Positions 44,497-53,322 of a DNA stretch of 64,000 nt are shown in pieces; the first letter of the stretch is position 1, and each line of letters opens with the position of its first letter. Where the stretch lies: the NCBI GenBank assembly GCA_934365945.1, contig CAKRNE010000006.1, positions 62,001 through 126,000 of the forward strand, in the 5' to 3' direction. Below the pieces are notes generated by a model. The model did no database searches and was not told the origin of the DNA. It saw nothing but the letters and a program-made list of their open reading frames with translations. The DNA comes from an uncultured Agathobacter sp. (GTDB lineage: Bacteria > Bacillota > Clostridia > Lachnospirales > Lachnospiraceae). A program made the position numbers and the translations under genes.

Positions 44497-44537
44497 AATA
44501 GAGCAGACAGCATAACTAAAATGCCGTCTGCTCTATT
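44497..44537 (+). terminator. Hairpin after mnmA
   Basis: Arms of 17 bp (aatagagcagacagcat with 44521-44537, one mismatch) enclose loop AACTAAA. No good T-run follows, so the terminator function is likely but imperfect. The remaining ~130 bases before the sigma-factor gene show no gene. Confidence 0.55.
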
Positions 44538-44666
44538 AAATTATAGGGAAGTTTAAACAATTATGGAATGTTTTGAAATAAAAATTTTATAAGCACTATC
44601 TTTTTAAGGACTTAAATTGTTATACATTATAGACAAAGAAAAATAGCAAGGTAACAGGACAATAAG

Positions 44667-45206
44667 GTGAGCACTGATTATTGGTTGATTCAAAAGATAA
44701 AAAAAGGAAATACAGAGGCCTGTGATGAACTGGTGTCAAAGTATTATAAAGATATTTTGAACTATTTTACATACAGATGCGTAAATAAAGAAACAGCAAA
44801 AGACCTGACACAGGATACTTTTTTGAAATTTTTTGAACATATATATGAGTATCAATTTCAAAATAAGACCAAAAATTATTTGTATACGATTGCAGGAAAT
44901 CTTTTGAAAAATTCATTTGCAGGGAAAAATACAGTTTCATTGGATGAATACATAGAAAATGTAGGAGAGATATGTGAGCAGGCTGATAAGTATAATGCGT
45001 TGATTGATAGAACCGATTTTGTGTCGGTATTAAATAAGCTACCGGATGATTTGAAGAAATGCATAAGTATGTATTATATGCAGGGGTATAAGCAAAAGGA
45101 AATATCAATTATGCTGGGAATATCATTGCCACTGGTTAAGTACAGAATTAAAAGAGCAAAGAAAATACTAGAAAAACTTATGGAAGGGGAGGATTATGAT
45201 GCTTAA
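44667..45206 (+). CDS. ECF-type sigma-70 family RNA polymerase sigma factor
   Basis: The 179-residue protein has a sigma-2 region (DLTQDTFLKFFEHIYEY) and a sigma-4 helix-turn-helix (YYMQGYKQKEISIMLGISLPLVKYRIKRAKKIL). It starts at GTG 44667 after AGGACAATAAG and overlaps the next gene. Its operon encodes a membrane protein and an ABC transporter, so the membrane protein may act as its anti-sigma factor. The AT content is higher than that of the isc operon, consistent with acquisition. Confidence 0.85.
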   Translation: MSTDYWLIQKIKKGNTEACDELVSKYYKDILNYFTYRCVNKETAKDLTQDTFLKFFEHIYEYQFQNKTKNYLYTIAGNLLKNSFAGKNTVSLDEYIENVGEICEQADKYNALIDRTDFVSVLNKLPDDLKKCISMYYMQGYKQKEISIMLGISLPLVKYRIKRAKKILEKLMEGEDYDA

Positions 45207-45945
45207 GAAGCAGTGCACAAAACGAGAATATGATAAGGAAATCAGCCAAATCGTAAAAAAAGCAGGCAATGTCTTATATGAACAGGCTGAAAAAAACATG
45301 TTAAGTTATCATCAGTTTTTAAATATACAGCTAAAGCAGATTCAAAAACGATGGTGGGTGTTGCAGGCTTTTTTGCTGATTATGATCTGCTTTTGGATTC
45401 ATTCGGATAGAGATGGATATTACGCCAATAGAAGCCTTGGAATAGCAGGAGCTATGTTTATTATATTTCTTGTACCGGAGCTGTGGAAAAATGAGAAAAA
45501 TAAGTGCCTTGAGATTGAAATGTCATCATATTTTTCTATAAGACAAATATATGCAGCGAGGATTTGTATTTTAGGAATCGTAGATATTTTTATGATAACG
45601 GTATTTGGCATGGTTGTACATTTTGCATGTGATCAACCGGTTTATAGTATTGTTTTTCAATTCCTGTTACCAATGGTGGTAACAGCGAGTATCTGTTTTA
45701 AAACCTTAGATGGGAAAAATACATTGAACTCCGGCTGTGCAATCATAATGTGCTTTATATGGGTTGGCATCTGGTGGGGGATAACATCAATTGAAGGCAT
45801 ATATGATGCTGTCATATATCCGATATGGGCTGAGGTGCTTATGGCTGCGATAATTTATTTAATTATAACAATAAAGCAATTTTTTGATAATTGTAATAAA
45901 TACTGGGAGGTTAGATTAAATGAAATTGGCTATAGAAAATGTTGA
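45199..45945 (+). CDS. Multi-pass membrane protein linked to the sigma factor
   Basis: About 248 residues with a soluble N-terminal helical part (about 1-50) and roughly six membrane segments from residue 52 on (LQAFLLIMICFWIH, AGAMFIIFLVPELW, and further). GGGGAGG lies six bases before ATG 45199; ATG 45196 is also in frame. It overlaps the sigma gene before it and the ABC ATPase after it, so the genes are coupled. It may be an anti-sigma factor or a transporter partner; the sequence alone does not say. Confidence 0.65.
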   Translation: MLKKQCTKREYDKEISQIVKKAGNVLYEQAEKNMLSYHQFLNIQLKQIQKRWWVLQAFLLIMICFWIHSDRDGYYANRSLGIAGAMFIIFLVPELWKNEKNKCLEIEMSSYFSIRQIYAARICILGIVDIFMITVFGMVVHFACDQPVYSIVFQFLLPMVVTASICFKTLDGKNTLNSGCAIIMCFIWVGIWWGITSIEGIYDAVIYPIWAEVLMAAIIYLIITIKQFFDNCNKYWEVRLNEIGYRKC

Positions 45946-46804
45946 AAAAAAATTTGATGAGTTTATTGCTGTTGATAACTTATCTATTGAAATGGACAAT
46001 GGTGTATATGGATTATTAGGGGTAAACGGAGCCGGAAAAACTACATTGATGAGAATGATCTGCACATTGCTAAAGCCTACAAAGGGACATATTTTGTGTG
46101 ATGGGAATGATATCTTTCAAATGGGCGCGGAATATAGGAAGATGCTTGGATATTTACCACAGGATTTTGGCTATTATCCGGATTTCAGCGTCAAGGATTA
46201 TTTGCTTTACGTGGCATCAATTAAAGGGCTGCAGCCAATTGTTGCAAAAAAAAGAATGGAAGATTTATTGGAGCAGGTTGGAATGACCAGATACAGCAGG
46301 AAAAAGATGAAGCATCTATCAGGAGGTATGCTTAGAAGAGTGGGAATCGCACAGGCTATGTTAAATGACCCTAAAATCCTGGTGTTAGATGAGCCTACAG
46401 CCGGATTGGATCCTAATGAGCGAGTCCGGTTCAGAAATTTAATAAGCGAATTATCAACGGAACGTCTGGTGCTGTTATCTACACATATTGTATCGGATAT
46501 TGAGTATGTGGCAAACAAAATTCTACTCATGAAGGATGGAAGTATCAGGAAAAATGGAACGGCAGGTGAATTGTTGTCCGGCATGAGTGAAAAAGTATGG
46601 ATATGTAAAACAGATAAGAGCAATTCTGTTTTATTAAACAAAAAGTATAAGGTATCCAATATAAAAATGGAAGAGGATGAGGCTGTTTTAAGAATTATTT
46701 CTTCAAATAAGCCAATTGAAAATGCAGTTGAAACCAAAGCAACGTTAGAGGATTTATTTCTTGACTATTTTGATGAAATGGGGGAAGAAAACAATGAAAT
46801 ATGA
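45920..46804 (+). CDS. ABC transporter ATP-binding protein
   Basis: The 294-residue protein has Walker A GVNGAGKTT, Q-loop GYLPQDFG, signature LSGGMLRRVGIAQAM, Walker B ILVLDEPTAGLDP and H-loop LSTHIVSDIEY. The C-terminal 80 residues are a regulatory extension. It is a typical ABC-2 exporter ATPase, paired with the permease that overlaps its end. Confidence 0.92.
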   Translation: MKLAIENVEKKFDEFIAVDNLSIEMDNGVYGLLGVNGAGKTTLMRMICTLLKPTKGHILCDGNDIFQMGAEYRKMLGYLPQDFGYYPDFSVKDYLLYVASIKGLQPIVAKKRMEDLLEQVGMTRYSRKKMKHLSGGMLRRVGIAQAMLNDPKILVLDEPTAGLDPNERVRFRNLISELSTERLVLLSTHIVSDIEYVANKILLMKDGSIRKNGTAGELLSGMSEKVWICKTDKSNSVLLNKKYKVSNIKMEEDEAVLRIISSNKPIENAVETKATLEDLFLDYFDEMGEENNEI

Positions 46805-47996
46805 AATTAAGAAAATAATTGTGAAGCCTGTAAATAGAATAGTCTTATTTATTACAACCATGATAGTGATCGTGTTTGCTCTGCTTGCGGTAAATGATGT
46901 TTCTTATATTAAAAATGACGGAACCACTGTACATGGACATTCTGCTGCTAAAGAGCTTACAGAAAAAAAGAACGAATGGAAGGGAAATTTGACAAAGGAC
47001 ACTTTGTTGAAGGTATATAGTTTTAATAAAGAAAACTCATTGCAGGAAGATGAAGATATTGAAAATGACGAGACCTATTCAAAGATTCAGGGAATAATGG
47101 ACATAAGAGACTTAATAAATGAGGCATTTTCTCCGGCAGATGAATATGATTATTATCGTATTTCTAAAATATCTAAGGATAGCTTAGAGCATTTTTATTC
47201 AACAAGAGAAAATGGGCTTGATGAGTATCTGGATGATGCCGGAACAAAATATTCAGGAGAGGAAAAAACATATATTTTAAACAAGTATGAAAATATGCAG
47301 AAACCGTTATATTATGAAGCAGCAGAGGGATGGAAAACATTATTGAAGGCTGCATATTTTCCATCAATTTTAATTATTGTTATTTTGGCGTGTGCTTTTT
47401 TGGTATCAGGTATCTTTTCAGATGAATTTAAATATAAAGCTGATAGTGTGTTTTTTTCTGCAAAGATTGGACGAAGCAAAGCTATAATGTCAAAAATATA
47501 TGCAGGGATAGGTACAATTACAGCAGTCTATTGGTTTGAGGTGATTTTGTTTACACTTATTGTTTTGGCAACACTTGGAGTAAACGGAGCCAACTGTTTA
47601 ATACAGACTGATGCGGATAATTGGCATAGTATTTATAATATAACGTTTTTCCAGGAATATCTTATTACAGTCGTGGGTGCATATATTGGATGTATATTTA
47701 TTTTATCATTGTCAATGCTCGTTTCGATACATACAAAGCAAGGCATTGTGGCAATTACTATTCCGTTTTTCTTTGTATGCGTCTGCCCGTTTCTCGGAAG
47801 GATTCCTATTCTTTCAGAAGCTGTAAATCTTTTGCCGGGACAGCTTTTGCAATTAAACACGTTGTTTAAATATATTTATCTGTATTGTATAAATGGCAGG
47901 GTTGTCGGGCTGATAGAATTAGTTGTTTTAATTTATTTTGTTGGAAATTTGTTTGTAATTCCGAGATTGTATTTTTCGATGAGAAAAATAAGGTAG
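46794..47996 (+). CDS. ABC-2 type permease-like membrane protein
   Basis: The ~400-residue protein has one N-terminal helix (about 12-30), a large extracytoplasmic domain of about 150 residues and five further helices, the shape of ABC-2 permeases with an inserted domain. ATG 46794 has GGGGGAAG upstream and overlaps the ATPase gene by 11 bases; an in-frame ATG at 46761 is less likely. The substrate is unknown, possibly a peptide or lipid-linked compound. Confidence 0.78.
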   Translation: MKYEIKKIIVKPVNRIVLFITTMIVIVFALLAVNDVSYIKNDGTTVHGHSAAKELTEKKNEWKGNLTKDTLLKVYSFNKENSLQEDEDIENDETYSKIQGIMDIRDLINEAFSPADEYDYYRISKISKDSLEHFYSTRENGLDEYLDDAGTKYSGEEKTYILNKYENMQKPLYYEAAEGWKTLLKAAYFPSILIIVILACAFLVSGIFSDEFKYKADSVFFSAKIGRSKAIMSKIYAGIGTITAVYWFEVILFTLIVLATLGVNGANCLIQTDADNWHSIYNITFFQEYLITVVGAYIGCIFILSLSMLVSIHTKQGIVAITIPFFFVCVCPFLGRIPILSEAVNLLPGQLLQLNTLFKYIYLYCINGRVVGLIELVVLIYFVGNLFVIPRLYFSMRKIR

Positions 47997-48020
47997 TTAT
48001 TTGAAAAAATGTGTAAATCT

Positions 48021-48092
48021 ACATAGATATTAAGATGAAACAATGTATACTCTTCTTAATCTGCTGTATTTTATGAGATTAAGAAGAGTATA
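48021..48092 (+). repeat. 72-bp palindromic element, copy 1
   Basis: It shares 63 of 72 bases (my count) with 53938-54009 in the same orientation. Its second half is a perfect 17-bp palindrome arm pair (tatactcttcttaatct, 48046-48062, with 48076-48092). No T-run follows, so it is not a normal terminator. Confidence 0.8.
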
Positions 48093-48168
48093 GCAATCAT
48101 GGATATAGAAGTTTATAGTATAACATGCTATAATTAATAATCTATAATTGAAAGAGGATTTTTGAAAT

Positions 48169-49482
48169 ATGGTAAGCGTTAATATTTTAACTTGCTTTGT
48201 GGCTGCATTGTGGATGCCGATAATACATTTTTTTCTATTAAAGGGGATTGTTCAAACAAAGCGATTGCTGATAGGAAATGTAGCTGATATATTGATAGTA
48301 TGGATAGCAGCATTACTTTTGACAAATGAAATAAGTTTTGTTATATCGTGTTTATTAATGGCAATTGTATTTCTAAGTGTTTTCAAGTGCAAAAAAATTT
48401 ATTTGTTGTACATTCCATTTTCGTATATCATTGTGGTTGCATGTAATTATATAGTGGAAGTAATTGCATTTAAAAATGATTATATAAAGGAATATCATGA
48501 GACAAAAATATGGCTTGACATTCTACTCATGCTTATAATTACATTTACAAATTTTATTGTTGCATTTGTTATATCCGTAATAAAAAATAAGCTGGCAAAT
48601 ACATATGAGTTGGCTAAATGCAAAGAACTGATTTTTTTGGTAGCTTTTAACATATTGCTTTGCGCTGCAGCTTTTCTTATTAATGGATGGGCTACACGAA
48701 AGAGTAATTTTACAGGACAGATAGCCAAAACTAACCTTATGATTTTTGGCGGGTATATGTTTTTGACGATGGTTATTTCTGTTGTGACCTTTTGTATATA
48801 CAGTGAGCGGCAGAAGATGAGAAACGAGCAGATGCAGTATAACAGTTTAAAAGAATATACGTCGCAGATTGAGGCAATGTATAAGAGTGTAAGGGCATTT
48901 AAACATGATTATGTAAATATACTTACGTCAATATCAGGATATCTTGAAGCAAAAGATTATGATAAATTAGAAGTATATTTTAATGATAGTGTTTTTAAAG
49001 AGAGTGGAAGAATTTTAAGAGATAATTTTAAGCTAAATCAATTGTCTAATATAAAAGATATGGGGTTTAAAGGGTTAGCATCTTCTAAGCTTATCTATGC
49101 TCATGAAATGGGTATAGATGTTGAAATTGATATATTACATGAAATCGATAATTTCTATATTAATATTTTTGATCTAAACCGTATAATGGGGATTTATTTC
49201 GATAATGCAATTGAAGCTGCTATGGCATGCAAGCAGAGGAAAGAGATAAAGTTTAATATTATTAAAGAGGCGAAATCAGTTGTTGTAATTTTGAAGAATA
49301 CATTTAATCAGGAGAACATAGCATTAGGCAGATTAAATGAATATGGTTATTCAACAAAAGGGGAAGGAAGAGGATTAGGCCTTTATAATGTAAAGGAAAT
49401 ATTAAAAAAGTATAGGAATGTATCAAAAAGCACCAGTATTTCAGAGGGTTATTTTGAGCAGACTTTGATACTGCAAAAGTAG
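48169..49482 (+). CDS. GHKL-type sensor histidine kinase (AgrC-like)
   Basis: The 437-residue protein has six to seven membrane helices in its first ~210 residues. It then has a dimerisation helix with the phospho-acceptor FKHDYVN and a C-terminal HATPase with IYFDNAIEAA (N box) and GRGLGLYNV (G box). This is the architecture of AgrC peptide-sensing kinases that act on LytTR regulators. No response regulator is adjacent, but two LytTR regulators lie 2-3 kb downstream. AAAGAGGA precedes ATG 48169. Confidence 0.88.
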   Translation: MVSVNILTCFVAALWMPIIHFFLLKGIVQTKRLLIGNVADILIVWIAALLLTNEISFVISCLLMAIVFLSVFKCKKIYLLYIPFSYIIVVACNYIVEVIAFKNDYIKEYHETKIWLDILLMLIITFTNFIVAFVISVIKNKLANTYELAKCKELIFLVAFNILLCAAAFLINGWATRKSNFTGQIAKTNLMIFGGYMFLTMVISVVTFCIYSERQKMRNEQMQYNSLKEYTSQIEAMYKSVRAFKHDYVNILTSISGYLEAKDYDKLEVYFNDSVFKESGRILRDNFKLNQLSNIKDMGFKGLASSKLIYAHEMGIDVEIDILHEIDNFYINIFDLNRIMGIYFDNAIEAAMACKQRKEIKFNIIKEAKSVVVILKNTFNQENIALGRLNEYGYSTKGEGRGLGLYNVKEILKKYRNVSKSTSISEGYFEQTLILQK

Positions 49483-49586
49483 GTATATTTGTGTGGGGAA
49501 ATTTAGTAAGAAAAAAGCAATATGTTTTTGTGGTTGAATGCATTATGGCAACGATTGAGTTAATGCTTTATAAAAAATTTTACTAG

Positions 49587-49652
49587 AACTCTATATTTAG
49601 TTTTAATACCTGATTTAGAAAATCAGGTATTAGTGTTAAATATAGAGTTTTT
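49587..49652 (+). terminator. Terminator after the sensor kinase gene
   Basis: Two stacked perfect stems (AACTCTATATTTA with its complement, and TAATACCTGATTT with its complement) form one long hairpin that ends in TTTTT. The rest of the 367-base gap holds an 18-codon ORF, and TTTGTTAACA twice (49667 and 49744). Confidence 0.88.
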
Positions 49653-49789
49653 AATTTGGATATGCATTTGTTAACACATAGGCAATAAAATTAACCATTT
49701 ATTACTAGAATGAAAAAAAATATTAATTTGATATAAAATAGTTTTTGTTAACAGAAATCATAACAATAAAAAGAAATGGAGAAAAAAAT

Positions 49790-49846
49790 ATGAGTAGTCC
49801 AAGAGTTAATGAACGGAAGGCATATGGTATTATTAGGAGAAAATAG
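49790..49846 (+). CDS. 18-residue peptide ORF coupled to an ABC transporter
   Basis: ATG 49790 has GGAG eight bases upstream and the frame ends at TAG 49844-49846. The product is MSSPRVNERKAYGIIRRK: short, basic, not hydrophobic and without a double-glycine leader. The ribosome binding site of the permease gene (AGGAG, 49835-49839) lies inside its last codons, and the permease starts three bases after its stop. It may be a secreted signal or bacteriocin-like peptide, or a regulatory leader peptide. Function is inference only. Confidence 0.45.
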   Translation: MSSPRVNERKAYGIIRRK

Positions 49847-49849
49847 AAA

Positions 49850-50560
49850 ATGAAACATAAAATGCAACTGAATAGAGAAAATTTTAATATTGTATTGGCA
49901 TATTTACAACTAAATTTAAAAATGCTATTTAAAGATAAACTTTCTTTTGTTTGGTCAATTACTTTACCTACATTTTTTGTGATCTATAATAGTAATCAAA
50001 TTCATAGTGTAAATGAAGTTGGTGGATATCAAATTTATATTATTTTTACTGCGTACATATATGGGATAGTATTACATAGTATAAATATAAAGGAAACAGG
50101 GTGCCTCAAAGTCTTTTTTTCAATCAAACAGACAAAATTTGAATTCTTTTTTGCAAATCTACTTACACAAGTTATATTTTCTGAGATTTGTTTATTAGTG
50201 CTTGATTTTGTTTCTAGCATTATTTTAAAATTTTCATTTATTAAATTACTATTAAATTCAATCCTTTTAATAGTGATGGGTATACCTATACCGTTTTTGT
50301 TTTTTTCAATAACATTAATTAGTAAGTTGAAATATCAAATTGCAAATACATTGTTTACAATTTTAATAACAATATGTTTATTAACAATTGGAGAGGATAC
50401 TATATTTAATTATATTAATCCTTTGTATCTTTATATTAAAGTTTTATATATTCATACGATTACAGATATGATTATATACATAGTGTTTGCCATGATATCA
50501 TTTGGTGTAGGATATTTATCAATAAAAAGATATAGTGTTTTATCTAGTGAGGTAAGGTAG
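49850..50560 (+). CDS. ABC-2 type permease, small
   Basis: The 236-residue protein has six predicted membrane helices (for example SFVWSITLPTFFVIY, YIIFTAYIYGIVL, ILLIVMGIPIPFLFF). This is the usual form of ABC-2 exporters for peptides or antibiotics. It starts three bases after the 18-codon ORF and ends three bases before the ATPase gene. The substrate is unknown; the peptide upstream is a candidate. Confidence 0.78.
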   Translation: MKHKMQLNRENFNIVLAYLQLNLKMLFKDKLSFVWSITLPTFFVIYNSNQIHSVNEVGGYQIYIIFTAYIYGIVLHSINIKETGCLKVFFSIKQTKFEFFFANLLTQVIFSEICLLVLDFVSSIILKFSFIKLLLNSILLIVMGIPIPFLFFSITLISKLKYQIANTLFTILITICLLTIGEDTIFNYINPLYLYIKVLYIHTITDMIIYIVFAMISFGVGYLSIKRYSVLSSEVR

Positions 50561-50563
50561 AAA

Positions 50564-51169
50564 ATGATAAAAGTGGATAATTTCAGTTATTTGGATATTA
50601 TTAATAAGTGTAATGTGACTTTCGAGAAAGGAATTTATTATTTAAGAGGAAAAAATGGAGCTGGAAAATCGACATTTTTGGACTGTTTATCTGGATTGAA
50701 TACAAAGTATGAAGGAACTATAAGTGGAAATGAAAGTATTTTGTATTTAAATCAGAATTTATACTTTGATAATCGATTAAAAAGTAAAGATTTGGTTGTA
50801 TTTGTTCTAAGAATATGTGGAATAAATGATGGAATGAATTTTTATTTGAATTTTATATCGAAGTACAAATGGGGAAATGAACTCGAAAAACTGATGGATA
50901 AAAGGGTTGGAATGCTATCCGGCGGAGAAAGGGCAAAACTATTTTTTTCTACTCTTTGTTGTGCAGATAAAGAATGGTATCTTTTTGATGAACCTTTTTC
51001 GGGAGTTGACGAAGATGGTATAGCAGATATGAAAGATATTATTTTAGAATTATATGATAATGGAAAAGGTGTTATTTTAACGTCACATGAAAAAATGCCA
51101 TTAGAGGGGGTGCCATTAACTGCAATTTATAAAATAAGTAACGGGACTATAATTGAAGATAATAGTTAA
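50564..51169 (+). CDS. ABC transporter ATP-binding protein, short form
   Basis: The 201-residue ATPase has Walker A RGKNGAGKSTF, signature MLSGGERAKLFF, Walker B WYLFDEPFSGVDEDG and H-loop LTSHEKM. It lacks the C-terminal extension of the other ABC ATPase in this window. It is coupled to the permease before it. An exporter, not importer, is suggested because there is no binding-protein gene. Confidence 0.88.
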   Translation: MIKVDNFSYLDIINKCNVTFEKGIYYLRGKNGAGKSTFLDCLSGLNTKYEGTISGNESILYLNQNLYFDNRLKSKDLVVFVLRICGINDGMNFYLNFISKYKWGNELEKLMDKRVGMLSGGERAKLFFSTLCCADKEWYLFDEPFSGVDEDGIADMKDIILELYDNGKGVILTSHEKMPLEGVPLTAIYKISNGTIIEDNS

Positions 51170-51203
51170 GTTCAAAGACACATTGGTGCCTGACACCAAT
51201 GTG

Positions 51204-51293
51204 GTCAAAATAGCGTCAACCATGATTGTTTATATTATAATTCTTGTGGCAGCGGATATTTTGATATTCAACAAGAAGGGAGAAGTTTCTTGA
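51204..51293 (+). pseudogene. C-terminal remnant of an ABC permease-like gene
   Basis: The frame VVKIASTMIVYIIILVAADI followed by LIFNKKGEVS and TGA 51291-51293 looks like the last membrane helix and cytoplasmic tail of an ABC-2 permease. No gene front is present and it overlaps the end of the LytTR gene on the other strand. A perfect 10-bp hairpin (51179-51203) lies just before it. Confidence 0.4.
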
Positions 51294-51999
51294 TACCTGT
51301 TTTGGATGCTAAAACGATGTCATCATTGGTAAGCGTGATGGTTCTTTCTTTTAAATTAATATCGGATATTTTATCAGTATTTATAATAAATGAACGATGA
51401 CAACGACAGAAACGTTTATCAAGTTCGGGTTCTATTTCTTTTAACTTAGCCTGAAATTCTAATATTTGATTTTGAGCATGGAGTATTACTTTATGTATAT
51501 TTTCAGAAGTCTCAAAATAGTATATTTCATCAAAGTTTATACAAAATTCTTTTTCACCGGATGTAAGTCGGTATATGCTTTGATAATTATTCGAAGGTGA
51601 GCAATATCTTTGATAAGCCACGATGATGCATTGGTGGATGTGATCATTTATCTTTTTCGGCTCATCTTTTATGATATAATCCATGGCCTCAACCTTATAT
51701 TGGAATGTTAGGCGGCTCATTTCAGAGTGGGTTGTAACGAATACTATAAACCCCCTTTGATCATATTGACGAATTTTTTGTGCCAGTAAAAGTCCGTCAA
51801 TATCTTTGCCAAGGTCAATATCAAGAAAATACAGACCCGTGTTGTTGTCAGTATAAATTATATTTAACAATTCATATGGATCTGCAGTAGCACAGGCAAA
51901 GTTAAGATCGTAATCTTCAATCAGAATTATGTTTTTTATTAATTGGCTAAGGTAATCTCTCTCATTATCATTATCTTCGCATATGTATATATTTAACAT
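51268..51999 (-). CDS. LytTR-family response regulator (AgrA-like), copy 1
   Basis: The 243-residue protein has a receiver domain (ICEDNDNERDYL, phospho-acceptor LYFLDIDLGKDIDG, VFVTTHSEMS) and a C-terminal LytTR domain (ICFETSENIHKV-like region and FCRCHRSFIINTDKI). It binds direct-repeat DNA sites when phosphorylated. GGAGAG precedes ATG 51999. It diverges from a paralog at 52126 and would most simply serve the GHKL kinase at 48169. Confidence 0.88.
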   Translation of the reverse strand: MLNIYICEDNDNERDYLSQLIKNIILIEDYDLNFACATADPYELLNIIYTDNNTGLYFLDIDLGKDIDGLLLAQKIRQYDQRGFIVFVTTHSEMSRLTFQYKVEAMDYIIKDEPKKINDHIHQCIIVAYQRYCSPSNNYQSIYRLTSGEKEFCINFDEIYYFETSENIHKVILHAQNQILEFQAKLKEIEPELDKRFCRCHRSFIINTDKISDINLKERTITLTNDDIVLASKTGIKKLLPSC

Positions 52000-52125
52000 T
52001 TTTCTCTCCGTAATAGCAGGTAATAACTAAATTGTATTTATAGTAAGAATAAAAGTCAAGCTTGAATATTTTAAAGAAACAAGTTTATAATATTAATTGG
52101 TAAATCGACAATTGGAAGGGAATTT

Positions 52126-52848
52126 ATGTTAAAAATATTTGTATGCGAGGATAATACTGTTCAGCGGCAAAAAATGGAAAGTATAATTGATTGTTTAAAA
52201 GCAGATATGGTAGATGTGATAGAAAAAGGGATTGTGACTGCTAACCCATACGAGATACTCGAACATATAAGGAATGAAAATAATTCGTGCCTGTATTTTT
52301 TGGACATTGATCTCAAATGTGATATGGATGGATTTATGTTGGCACAAAAAATCAGGGAAACACAGCCCAGATGCTGTATAGTATTTGTTACAACACATTC
52401 TGAAATGAGCTTTATGACGTTCTCTTACAGGATAGAGGCTATGGACTTTATTATAAAAGATGATATAGGAAAATTGGAAGAACGGATGCTTCAATGTATA
52501 GAACAGGCGATAGAAAGATGTTGTAAAAAGGAAGAAAAGGATACAGAAAAATATACAGTAAAGATAGGAAATCATATAAAAAATATTACGCTCTCAGAGA
52601 TAAAATATTTTGAAGCGGTTGCAGAAACACGTAAGATAATCCTTCATGCAACAAATTGTGTAATAGAGTTTTCAGGTAAACTAAAAGAAATAGAAAAAAA
52701 TTTGAATGAAGATTTTGTGAGATGCCACCGCTCTGTAATTGTGAACACAAAATATATAGAAAGCGTGGATAGAGTTAATCATATCATATATTTGAAGGAT
52801 GGGGAAATATGTCATATGTCTGTCAGACTCGGGAAGAAAATCTGGTGA
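52126..52848 (+). CDS. LytTR-family response regulator (AgrA-like), copy 2
   Basis: The 240-residue protein is a paralog of the divergent gene, with CEDNTVQRQKM, LYFLDIDLKCDMDG, FVTTHSEMSFMTF and FVRCHRSVIVNTKYI. AAGGGAA precedes ATG 52126. The two copies share a ~126-base divergent promoter region. The second kinase expected for a separate pathway is not in this window. Confidence 0.88.
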   Translation: MLKIFVCEDNTVQRQKMESIIDCLKADMVDVIEKGIVTANPYEILEHIRNENNSCLYFLDIDLKCDMDGFMLAQKIRETQPRCCIVFVTTHSEMSFMTFSYRIEAMDFIIKDDIGKLEERMLQCIEQAIERCCKKEEKDTEKYTVKIGNHIKNITLSEIKYFEAVAETRKIILHATNCVIEFSGKLKEIEKNLNEDFVRCHRSVIVNTKYIESVDRVNHIIYLKDGEICHMSVRLGKKIW

Positions 52849-52850
52849 AT

Positions 52851-52955
52851 TTAATGGGGAGATTTAGAGGAAATATTTTCAACTTCATCAATGTCTTTTC
52901 TTATTTCAGAATCAACGGTTCTTACATGTTCCTTATAGTCGTTCTAGGTTTTCAT
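52851..52955 (-). pseudogene. Small ORF with amber stop at codon 4 (XRE-antitoxin-like start)
   Basis: AAAGGAGGCT and ATG 52955-52953 give a very strong start, but codon 4 is TAG. The same frame then continues NDYKEHVRTVDSEIRKDIDE and stops at 52851. The segment resembles the helix that precedes the HTH domain of XRE/HigA-type antitoxins, but no HTH follows. It seems to be a truncated, interrupted antitoxin gene behind the mntA-hepT operon. Confidence 0.45.
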
Positions 52956-52998
52956 AATTCAGCCTCCTTTCGAGCAAGGTAATCATTGGCGTATGTAA

Positions 52999-53322
52999 TT
53001 ATATTATTTCAAGTAATTCCGGAATATCATGCTTGAGTGTTTCAAAAACCACGTTCAAATCTACATTTCCGTAATCGTGAACTATACGATTTCTCAATCC
53101 ATAGATTGCATTCCATGGAACGTTTCCTCTGTGGAGTTTATATTCATCTGACAATTTTTTTGCATTCTCAGATATTTGAATCATACGAAATAACATGGAA
53201 TCGAGAAGGACTTCATTTGCATTAAGTTCATCAATATCAACATTTTTCATATGTGTAACAACAAATTCTAAATCCTGTTTCAACCTTTTAATATAATAAG
53301 CATCATTCTTAACATTGTCCAT
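52999..53322 (-). CDS. hepT: HepT-type HEPN ribonuclease toxin (DUF86)
   Basis: The 107-residue helical protein carries RNRIVHDY, the R-x4-H-x-Y HEPN motif of DUF86 toxins. It cuts RNA when free; MntA modifies its Tyr to silence it. It overlaps the mntA gene by 14 bases, so both are co-transcribed, antitoxin first. Confidence 0.88.
   Translation of the reverse strand: MDNVKNDAYYIKRLKQDLEFVVTHMKNVDIDELNANEVLLDSMLFRMIQISENAKKLSDEYKLHRGNVPWNAIYGLRNRIVHDYGNVDLNVVFETLKHDIPELLEII

Noticed and set aside
49491..49586. 31-codon GTG-started ORF after the sensor kinase as a pheromone precursor
   Set aside because: The ribosome binding site is weak, the sequence lacks AgrD features, and it runs directly into the terminator.
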